From positions 5,803 through 36,138 of the forward strand of contig DIAV01000023.1 of assembly GCA_002415895.1 (NCBI GenBank): a stretch of 30,336 nucleotides of DNA. The letters run 5' to 3'. Source of the DNA: Anaerolineales bacterium UBA5069 (lineage in GTDB: Bacteria > Chloroflexota > Anaerolineae > Caldilineales > Caldilineaceae). Made by a program: the position numbers and the translations under genes. A model generated the notes under the pieces. It had not been told where the DNA came from. It saw nothing but the letters and a program-made list of their open reading frames with translations, and did not search any database. Numbering within the stretch: the first letter of the stretch is position 1; each line of letters starts with the position of its first letter. This document shows, one piece after another, positions 24,815-30,336 of the stretch.

Positions 24815-25788
24815 AGAACGGTATCCTCTTTTGATTCGCCCAAATGGGCGAAAAGAAACTCGGAAATGGCGGCGGAGACCTCTGCCGCGCGGCCAAGCAT
24901 CATGTGCCCGCCATGCGGAATTGCAAGCAGTTGCGCAGTGGGGATCGACTCTGCCAGGGCACGCGCATTGACATGCAGCGCCATGGGATCATCAACCGCG
25001 CTCACAACAAGTGTCGGCGCGGTAATCGATGCCCACGGGTAACGGTTGTTAATGTCGGGGTTTGAAACATAGGTATCGAAGATCATGCCGGCAGAGCGGG
25101 GGCTGACCGGCAGTACGCTCTGCAATGTATGCGAGACGTCGGCGCGATCCTGCGCGTTCAACGCAAATCCCTGCGGTACGCCCACGAACGACTGCATGGC
25201 CGGCTCCAGGTAGCTCGTCATCGCCCAGAAGGTAAAGTCGCTGCGGAAGAGCCGTTTGAGGAGTGCAGCCGGCGGCAGCGCCATCTCCACCGGTCCGGGC
25301 GCGTTAGGCGAGTGCAGCACCAACGCGTTCAAGCGGTTTGGATGGCGCAGCGCAAACTGCAGCGCCGCCGTCGCCCCTGCCGATGTGGTCAGGATCGAGG
25401 CTTGCTGAATGCCCAGTGCATCCAGCAGGCATGCGTATGCATCCGCTTGCAGTGCAGGGGTGGCGTCCTTGGGCAGCGGCGTGCGCAGGTAGCCGAAGCG
25501 CGACGGCGCAATGACCTGAAAGCCCTGCGAGAGATAACTTTGCGCCAGCCCCAGCCCCTGATCGAAGCCGCCGCCCATGCCGTGGATCACAAGGACGGGC
25601 GCGCCTGTTCCCTCGCGTGCGTATTCGATTGGGCCACACGGCGTCTCTGCAATGTGGCTGCGGTTTTCCAGCCGGTCGAAAGCCGCACCAATGTCACGGC
25701 GAAACTGGGCCGCTGCGAGCGCCCCGGCCAGCACGATGGCGCCGCCGAGAATGCCGGTGGCAAGGGCGCGAACTCTAGGTTTGGACAC
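24811..25788 (-). CDS. Membrane-anchored alpha/beta hydrolase
   Basis: The protein has 325 residues. An N-terminal hydrophobic helix (about 8-28) is followed by an alpha/beta hydrolase fold with the oxyanion loop V-I-H-G-M-G-G-G (67-74), nucleophile S136 in T-T-S-A-G-A, acid D266 or D267 in V-S-A-V-D-D-P and H295 in P-H-G-G-H-M-M. The elbow reads T-x-S-x-G instead of the commoner G-x-S-x-G, a tolerated variant. I chose the GTG at 25788 because AAAGGA lies about 8 bases upstream; the frame extends to a TTG at 25854 without a ribosome binding site. The substrate is unknown. It is followed without a gap by the small membrane protein gene. Confidence 0.88.
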   Translation of the reverse strand: MSKPRVRALATGILGGAIVLAGALAAAQFRRDIGAAFDRLENRSHIAETPCGPIEYAREGTGAPVLVIHGMGGGFDQGLGLAQSYLSQGFQVIAPSRFGYLRTPLPKDATPALQADAYACLLDALGIQQASILTTSAGATAALQFALRHPNRLNALVLHSPNAPGPVEMALPPAALLKRLFRSDFTFWAMTSYLEPAMQSFVGVPQGFALNAQDRADVSHTLQSVLPVSPRSAGMIFDTYVSNPDINNRYPWASITAPTLVVSAVDDPMALHVNARALAESIPTAQLLAIPHGGHMMLGRAAEVSAAISEFLFAHLGESKEDTVL

Positions 25789-25876
25789 AAGGGTTCCTTT
25801 CACTGCTGGGCATTTTGCGAAATTGGCAAAAACAAGCGGCGGATTGGGCCACAAAATGCTTGACCCTTACCGCACA

Positions 25877-26278
25877 TTACGCACCGAGCGCAGGCACCCA
25901 CGCGCTCAGACGCGGCGCCAGCAAAACACGTGCGATCAAAAGTACGTTGATGATGGCGCCGGCAAAGGCCACTTCAACATCAAGCAGTGTCAGCAGCAGT
26001 GAGACGGATGCAGTAGCCAGCAGCAGTGGCCGCCACCAGGGCTGCCCAAGCAGGAGACCCACCGTCACAGCCACAAACGCAACCGCCGCCAGCAGCCAGA
26101 GGACGCTGAAAAGGCGCATACCGCCGGCCCCCACATCCCAGCGTCCCCGCAGCAGCGTTGTGTGGTAGGGCAATTGGTGGATGGGCGCAAGCGGCCAGTA
26201 GGCCACAAAGCCCATGAGATGAATGAGGCCATGCACAACAACGAGAAAGAGCAGCAAATAGGCAGCGATGCGGGCCAC
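25877..26278 (-). CDS. Small four-helix membrane protein, related to the one at 24389
   Basis: The 133-residue protein has four hydrophobic segments at about 3-27, 54-78, 84-100 and 103-121. It begins with a GTG; AGGAT lies about 8 bases upstream. The first helix contains V-V-V-H-G-L-I-H-L-M-G-F, and the loop after it has I-H-Q-L-P-Y-H. The helix layout and V-H-G-L-I motif match the protein at 24389-24814, so the two are probably diverged paralogues around the hydrolase gene. Function unknown. Confidence 0.75.
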   Translation of the reverse strand: MARIAAYLLLFLVVVHGLIHLMGFVAYWPLAPIHQLPYHTTLLRGRWDVGAGGMRLFSVLWLLAAVAFVAVTVGLLLGQPWWRPLLLATASVSLLLTLLDVEVAFAGAIINVLLIARVLLAPRLSAWVPALGA

Positions 26279-26443
26279 GTGGGATCATCCTTTATGCGCA
26301 CTTGAAAAAGGTTAGCCGCATTCTCGCGGAAGCAGTTGTCTGACACCACTAACCAGGGTTATATATTGCGCACCCATGCAAATATGGAGTCGGAAATAAA
26401 TATTTAACATTGAAGTAATTTCACGATTAATGAATTTGTTCAT
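26279..26443. other. AT-rich divergent intergenic region
   Basis: This stretch separates the minus-strand membrane protein gene from the methionine operon. It is clearly more AT-rich than the rest of the window, especially 26395-26445, and may contribute an UP-like element to the promoter at 26444. No gene is seen. Confidence 0.5.
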
Positions 26444-26472
26444 TTGACAGCCCCGCGTCCATCAGTTATCAT
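26444..26472 (+). promoter_or_regulatory. Sigma-70-type promoter of the methionine operon
   Basis: TTGACA (26444-26449) is a perfect -35 and TATCAT (26467-26472) a good -10, separated by exactly 17 bases. Transcription would start near 26479, about 18 bases before the riboswitch. The region just upstream is AT-rich. Confidence 0.8.
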
Positions 26473-26496
26473 CCCGCCCACAAATGAATAGCATGA

Positions 26497-26621
26497 CTCT
26501 TATCCAGAGAGGCGGAGGGACCGGCCCGATGAAGCCTCGGCAACCCAGCAGTGGAGCAGCGATGGCGCTCCCCACTGCGGTAAGGGTGCCAAATCCGGCA
26601 GAGGAATCTGGAAGATGAGAG
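26497..26621 (+). ncRNA. SAM-I (S-box) riboswitch
   Basis: The aptamer is complete and close to consensus. P1 pairs CTCTTATC (26497-26504) with GATGAGAG (26614-26621). The conserved core segments are present: AGAGAGGCGGAGGGACCGGC, CCCGATGAAGCC, TCGGCAACC and AAGGGTGCCAAATCC. P3 is a long stem (GCAGTGG against CCACTGC). Binding of S-adenosylmethionine to this class stabilises P1 and normally turns expression off. It sits between a good promoter and metY, so methionine synthesis here is feedback-controlled at transcription. Confidence 0.97.
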
Positions 26622-26642
26622 GATGCCTTCGACGCGCACCCT

Positions 26643-26664
26643 CATCCCCGTTTTACCGGGGATG
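26643..26664 (+). promoter_or_regulatory. Extra hairpin in the riboswitch expression platform
   Basis: The perfect 8-base-pair stem CATCCCCG (26643-26650) pairs with CGGGGATG (26657-26664) across the loop TTTTAC, with no T-run. Its 5' side overlaps a CTCATC (26641-26646) that could pair with GATGAG of the P1 3' strand. It may be a folding intermediate or a pause site before the terminator. Confidence 0.5.
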
Positions 26665-26714
26665 TATTGTATCCGGCGAATGGCAGTGCGCCTGGGCATG
26701 TTGGATCAAGCGCT

Positions 26715-26748
26715 AACCCCTCATCTTGCAGACGAGGGGTTTTGTTTT
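26715..26748 (+). terminator. Riboswitch-controlled intrinsic terminator
   Basis: AACCCCTC (26715-26722) pairs with GAGGGGTT (26734-26741), and the stem continues inward as TCT/AGA; a T-rich tail runs to 26748. The sequence CTCATCTT (26720-26727) is exactly complementary to AAGATGAG (26612-26619) on the 3' side of the riboswitch P1, which gives an 8-base-pair anti-terminator. Confidence 0.9.
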
Positions 26749-26832
26749 GCATACACCTGGCAGGCATCGCTGTGACCATCAGCCGCTGCGTTCTACAATG
26801 CAAACGGCGCAATCAGGAGGCAATTGCAGACA

Positions 26833-28119
26833 ATGGCAGATAACGAACGCACATATGGCTTTAGCACACGCCAGCTTCACGCTGGGCAAGCGCCCGATGC
26901 GGCAACCGGCAGCCGCGCCGTGCCCATCTATCAGACGACAAGTTATCAGTTCCGCGACACCGAGCACGCTGCTAATCTCTTTGCGCTCAAGGAATTTGGC
27001 AACATCTACACGCGCATCATGAACCCCACAAGTGATGTGCTCGAGCAGCGCATTGCGAGCCTCGAAGGGGGCGTGGGTGGCCTTGCGGCCAGCAGCGGCC
27101 ACGCCGCGCAAACCATGGCCATCCTTGCACTTTGCGGACAGGGCGATCACATTGTCTCCTCAAGCCGCCTCTACGGCGGCACCTTCAACCAGTTCAATTA
27201 CACCTTCCCGCGCCTTGGCATCGAGGTCAGCTTTGTAGATCCAAGGGACCCCACCGCATTTGAAAAGGCCATTCGCCCCAACACAAAGATCATTTACGGC
27301 GAAACCCTGGGCAATCCCGACATTACGGTCTTCCCCTTTGAGGAAGTGAGCGCCATCTCCAAAGCGTACAATATCCCCGTGATGATCGATAATACCTTTG
27401 GCACACCCTATTTGTGCCGCCCCTTTGAGCATGGGGCGCACATTGTTACCCACAGCACCACCAAGTTTCTGGGCGGCCATGGCACCTCGATTGGTGGCGT
27501 GATTGTGGACAGCGGCAACTTTGATTATGCCAGCGGCCGCTTTGCCAACTTCACTGAGCCGGATCCTTCGTATCACGGACTGCGCTATGCGGATTTGGGC
27601 GCACTGGCCTTTATCCTTAAGGCGCGCGTGCAAACTCTGCGCGACATCGGCGCGAGCCAGTCGCCCTTCAACGCATGGGCCACATTGCTGGGTGTCGAGA
27701 CGTTGAGCCTGCGCATGGACCGCCACGTGCAGAACGCGCAGGTGGTGGCCGAATTCCTTGAGGCGCACGCCGATGTGAGCTGGGTTGCCTATCCCGGCCT
27801 TGCCAGCCACCCGGACCACGAACGCGCCAAGAAGTACCTGCCCAAGGGCGCAGGCGCGATTCTGGGCTTTGGCATCAAGGGTGGGCGCGCAGCGGGTGAA
27901 AGCTTCATCAATAACCTAAAATTGCTAAGCCATGTAGCCAACGTGGGTGACGCCAAGAGCCTTGCCATCCACCCGGCCACCACCACGCACAGCCAACTCA
28001 CCGACGAGGAGATGGTGACAGCGGGCGTAACGGCGGACTTCGTGCGCCTGAGCATCGGCCTCGAGGACATTGAGGATATTCTGTGGGATCTGGACCAGGC
28101 GCTGGCGGTCTCTGCGTAG
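26833..28119 (+). CDS. metY: O-acetylhomoserine sulfhydrylase (aminocarboxypropyltransferase)
   Basis: MetY makes homocysteine from O-acetylhomoserine and sulfide with pyridoxal phosphate. The protein has 428 residues, as usual. The N-terminus Y-G-F-S-T-R-Q-L-H-A-G-Q, then P-I-Y-Q-T-T-S-Y, Y-T-R-I-M-N-P-T and the cofactor lysine K211 in H-S-T-T-K-F-L-G-G-H-G-T match the long MetY type of the Cys/Met PLP family. AGGAGG lies 12 bases before the ATG at 26833; an in-frame TTG at 26824 is only 3 bases from it, so I prefer the ATG. It is the first gene after the riboswitch, with metX next, which supplies its substrate. Confidence 0.96.
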   Translation: MADNERTYGFSTRQLHAGQAPDAATGSRAVPIYQTTSYQFRDTEHAANLFALKEFGNIYTRIMNPTSDVLEQRIASLEGGVGGLAASSGHAAQTMAILALCGQGDHIVSSSRLYGGTFNQFNYTFPRLGIEVSFVDPRDPTAFEKAIRPNTKIIYGETLGNPDITVFPFEEVSAISKAYNIPVMIDNTFGTPYLCRPFEHGAHIVTHSTTKFLGGHGTSIGGVIVDSGNFDYASGRFANFTEPDPSYHGLRYADLGALAFILKARVQTLRDIGASQSPFNAWATLLGVETLSLRMDRHVQNAQVVAEFLEAHADVSWVAYPGLASHPDHERAKKYLPKGAGAILGFGIKGGRAAGESFINNLKLLSHVANVGDAKSLAIHPATTTHSQLTDEEMVTAGVTADFVRLSIGLEDIEDILWDLDQALAVSA

Positions 28120-28124
28120 CCGAA

Positions 28125-28162
28125 CCGAAGCGAGGCTTCTCCCAGCGGAAGCCTCGCTTCGG
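28125..28162 (+). repeat. Perfect 15-base-pair inverted repeat between metY and metX
   Basis: CCGAAGCGAGGCTTC (28125-28139) pairs perfectly with GAAGCCTCGCTTCGG (28148-28162) across an 8-base loop. It starts 6 bases after the metY stop codon and ends 20 bases before the metX start. No T-run follows, so it is probably not a simple terminator; it could stabilise the metY mRNA end or reduce metX expression. Confidence 0.8.
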
Positions 28163-28182
28163 CACACTGGAAATGAGCATGT

Positions 28183-29397
28183 ATGGACGCTACCGGCGCA
28201 CCCACCGGATCCGTCGGGCTGGTCAAGGCACAATACTTCACCTTTGCCAGGGATATGCCCTTTGCGCTGGAGAGCGGTGCCAGCCTGGGGCCGGTGACGG
28301 TGGCGTATGAAACGTATGGGGCGCTGAACGCCGACCGCAGCAACGCAATTCTCATCTGCCACGCGCTCAGCGGCGGCGCGCACGCGGCGGGCTTCCACAG
28401 CGCGCAGGACGAGCAGCCCGGCTGGTGGGATGAGTGTATTGGCCCCGGCAAGGCCTTTGACACGAACCGCTACTTTGTCATTTGCAGCAATGTGCTTGGC
28501 TCGTGTTACGGAAGCACGGGGCCGAGCAGCATCAACCCTGCCACTGGATCGCCCTATGCCCTGCACTTCCCCGTGGTGACAGTGGGTGACATGGTGCGCG
28601 CCCAGATCAAGGTTATTGATCATCTGGGCATTGATCGGTTGCTCTGTGTGGCAGGCGGCTCCATGGGGGGCATGCAAGTGCTCGAGTGGGCGGCGCACTA
28701 CCCCGCGCGCCTCTACGCCGCCATCCCCGTAGCCACCACAGCGCAACATAGCCCCATGCTGATTGCCTTTAGCGAGGTGGGCCGCCAGGCCATCTACGCT
28801 GACCCCAGTTGGCAGCACGGTGACTATTACACAGGTGGCCGCCGTCCCGACGCCGGGCTGGCCGTGGCGCGCATGGTGGGGCACATTACCTACCTGAGCG
28901 AAGAGAGCATGCACCAGAAGTTTGGCCGCAAGCTGCGCAACCTTGAGCAGTACGGTTATGAGTTCCAAACCGAGTTTGAGATTGAGAGCTATCTCAAGTA
29001 CAACGGCGACAAGTTTACGCGCCGCTTTGACGCCAACTCCTATCTCTATGTCACCAAGGCGATGGACTACTTTGACCTGAGCCAGCCCACGGGGTCGCTG
29101 GCGGCGGCCTTTGTCAATTCCGTTGATCTCAAATATCTGGTGATCTCATTCACAAGTGACTGGCTTTATCCCTCCTATCACAGCAAGCGGCTGGTAACGG
29201 CGCTGCACGCGGTGGGTGCAGATGTCACCTATCTCGACCTGCAGAGCAGTTGGGGGCATGATGCCTTCCTGCTTGAGGTGGAGACGATGACCAACCTGCT
29301 GGAGAGCTTCTTGGATCGCATTGCGCGCGAGGCGCAGGTGGCGCTGCCCGCGTCGGTGGAATCCACAACCACCCGACTGGAAAGTGGCTTTGCATGA
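28183..29397 (+). CDS. metX: Homoserine O-acetyltransferase
   Basis: MetX transfers acetyl from acetyl-CoA to homoserine, giving the MetY substrate. This 404-residue alpha/beta hydrolase-fold enzyme has the nucleophile S160 in A-G-G-S-M-G-G-M-Q, the acid D326 in T-S-D-W-L-Y-P and H359 in W-G-H-D-A-F-L. Other family blocks are [14 protein letters not shown] and S-I-N-P-x-T-G. Some MetX-like enzymes use succinyl-CoA; I keep the acetyl assignment because the partner is an O-acetylhomoserine sulfhydrylase. No strong ribosome binding site is seen before the ATG; the 28125 hairpin lies 20 bases upstream. metW overlaps its end by 4 bases. Confidence 0.95.
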   Translation: MDATGAPTGSVGLVKAQYFTFARDMPFALESGASLGPVTVAYETYGALNADRSNAILICHALSGGAHAAGFHSAQDEQPGWWDECIGPGKAFDTNRYFVICSNVLGSCYGSTGPSSINPATGSPYALHFPVVTVGDMVRAQIKVIDHLGIDRLLCVAGGSMGGMQVLEWAAHYPARLYAAIPVATTAQHSPMLIAFSEVGRQAIYADPSWQHGDYYTGGRRPDAGLAVARMVGHITYLSEESMHQKFGRKLRNLEQYGYEFQTEFEIESYLKYNGDKFTRRFDANSYLYVTKAMDYFDLSQPTGSLAAAFVNSVDLKYLVISFTSDWLYPSYHSKRLVTALHAVGADVTYLDLQSSWGHDAFLLEVETMTNLLESFLDRIAREAQVALPASVESTTTRLESGFA

Positions 29398-30047
29398 GCA
29401 TCAACCCCCGCGCCGTTGCGCCCCCGGCGCGGCTGCGCCCCGACCTGCAGGCCATTGCCGACCTTGTGCCGCCGCAAGCCCGTGTGCTGGACCTGGGTTG
29501 TGGCGACGGGGCGTTGCTCGAGTCGCTGCTGTTGCAGAAGAAGGTGCGCGGCCGCGGCATTGAACTTTCGGAGGATGGGGTGCTGGCGTGTGTGCGGCGC
29601 GGCTTGAGCGTGCGCCAGGGTGATCTGGGCGAGGGGCTGGCCGACTACCCCGATGACTCCTTTGACATTGTGATCCTGGCGCAGACACTGCCATTCCTGG
29701 ACGATCCCGCCTACATCCTGGGCGAAATGCTGCGTGTGGGACGGCAGGCGATCGTCTCCTTTCCCAACTGGGGATCGTGGCGCTGTCGGCTCGATCTGCT
29801 CTTCACTGGACGCATGCCCCCTGCGGCGGATTTGCCGCAGGCCTGGTATGAGGCGCCGCGGCGGCAGCCTTTTACCATCACCGATTTTGCGCACTTTTGT
29901 GTTACGATCGGGCTGACCATTGAGCAGGAGCTTTATTTGGCGGGCGGCACACGCATTCAGCCACGCACAATGAAGAATCTGCGCGCCACAACCGCGGTCT
30001 TTTCATTAAGCCGCACACAGCCACGGATCGAAGCGCACCCCGCATGA
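29394..30047 (+). CDS. metW: MetW, SAM-dependent methyltransferase-fold partner of MetX
   Basis: This 217-residue protein has the class I methyltransferase fold: motif [13 protein letters not shown] (31-42), [14 protein letters not shown] and D-I-V-I-L-A-Q-T-L, all typical of MetW. The late blocks S-F-P-N-W-G and [10 protein letters not shown] also match. In many bacteria MetW is required together with MetX for homoserine acetylation or its control. The start codon overlaps the metX stop (ATGA), and its own stop overlaps the next start (ATGA), so the three genes are translationally coupled. Confidence 0.94.
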   Translation: MSINPRAVAPPARLRPDLQAIADLVPPQARVLDLGCGDGALLESLLLQKKVRGRGIELSEDGVLACVRRGLSVRQGDLGEGLADYPDDSFDIVILAQTLPFLDDPAYILGEMLRVGRQAIVSFPNWGSWRCRLDLLFTGRMPPAADLPQAWYEAPRRQPFTITDFAHFCVTIGLTIEQELYLAGGTRIQPRTMKNLRATTAVFSLSRTQPRIEAHPA

Positions 30048-30336
30048 GCCTGAATGTACATTTGCTGAATCTTCATTCGAGTATTGGCACAGCGCCTCTG
30101 CTGGCCCAGCTGCATCCCTCCATCCACGTTACCGAAGGCCCCGAACTGATTGAGCCCATGGGCATTGACATCCTCGTGGGTGGCTTTCCCAGCGCCGAGC
30201 AAGTGGCCGCCTGCACCCACCTCAAAGCGCTGATTGTGCCCTTTGCCGGTGTACCCAGCGAAACCCAGCAGATGCTCCAGACGCGCCCCGAAGTGTTGCT
30301 GCATAACCTGCATTACAACGTTGTGCCCACAGCCGA
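30044..30336 (+). CDS. D-isomer 2-hydroxyacid dehydrogenase-like protein (5' part only)
   Basis: The gene begins at the ATG overlapping the metW stop and runs off the window; 97 codons are visible. The segment A-L-I-V-P-F-A-G-V-P followed by L-H-N-L-H-Y-N-V-V-P-T-A matches the substrate-domain part of the 2-hydroxyacid dehydrogenase family (phosphoglycerate dehydrogenase-like), just before the NAD-binding domain. The metW-coupled start suggests a role in or near methionine metabolism, but the catalytic residues are outside the window and the substrate is unknown. Confidence 0.75.
   Translation, partial: MSLNVHLLNLHSSIGTAPLLAQLHPSIHVTEGPELIEPMGIDILVGGFPSAEQVAACTHLKALIVPFAGVPSETQQMLQTRPEVLLHNLHYNVVPTA

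Noticed and set aside
1..30336. tRNA or rRNA genes, CRISPR arrays, insertion sequences, prophage genes
   Set aside because: I looked for cloverleaf ends, regularly spaced repeats, transposase motifs and phage genes on both strands and saw none; a covariance-model scan was not possible.

Overview
The window is a GC-rich (about 60% by eye) bacterial chromosome segment. I infer a member of the Chloroflexota, in or near Anaerolineae, Caldilineae or Ardenticatenia. The reasons are the large multiheme cytochromes with no porin gene nearby, a System I cytochrome c maturation set with an unusual CcmE, a SAM-I riboswitch ahead of metY-metX-metW, and the style of the MacB-type exporter. This assignment is inference; no rRNA or other phylogenetic marker is present.

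Layout. Positions 1-2030 hold signalling genes: the 3' end of a NarL-type histidine kinase, its LuxR-HTH response regulator with a terminator, and a stand-alone receiver protein with a terminator. A small CsbD-like stress protein follows (2473-2715). Positions 3027-12716 form the core of the window: a good promoter, ccmE, then a membrane diheme cytochrome (2 CxxCH), a collagen-stalked octaheme lipoprotein (8), a membrane-anchored 15-heme cytochrome (15), a di-heme-type cytochrome b, and a secreted decaheme cytochrome made of two pentaheme repeats (10). That is 35 CxxCH motifs in about 9 kb. Positions 13101-17143 hold ccmH, ccmG, ccmF and a CcmI-like zinc-ribbon protein, which supply haem attachment for these proteins. 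Positions 17314-22168 encode a MacB-type ABC exporter with a doubled permease, a long coiled-coil adaptor and an ATPase with a Pro/Ala-rich N-terminal extension.

Positions 22285-26278 hold ordinary genes: a Nudix hydrolase, a DinB-family protein overlapping a GNAT acetyltransferase, and on the minus strand an alpha/beta hydrolase plus two small related membrane proteins. Positions 26444-30336 are the methionine region: promoter, SAM-I riboswitch, terminator, metY, metX, metW and the start of a 2-hydroxyacid dehydrogenase-like gene.

How it fits together. Cytochrome b and the 15-heme protein (40 bases apart) look like a quinol-to-cytochrome module in the membrane. The octaheme lipoprotein and the secreted decaheme protein could carry electrons outward through the cell envelope, and the Ccm genes on both sides mature them. 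I propose this as an extracellular or envelope electron-transfer system; its substrate cannot be read from the sequence. ccmA, ccmB, ccmC and ccmD are not in the window.
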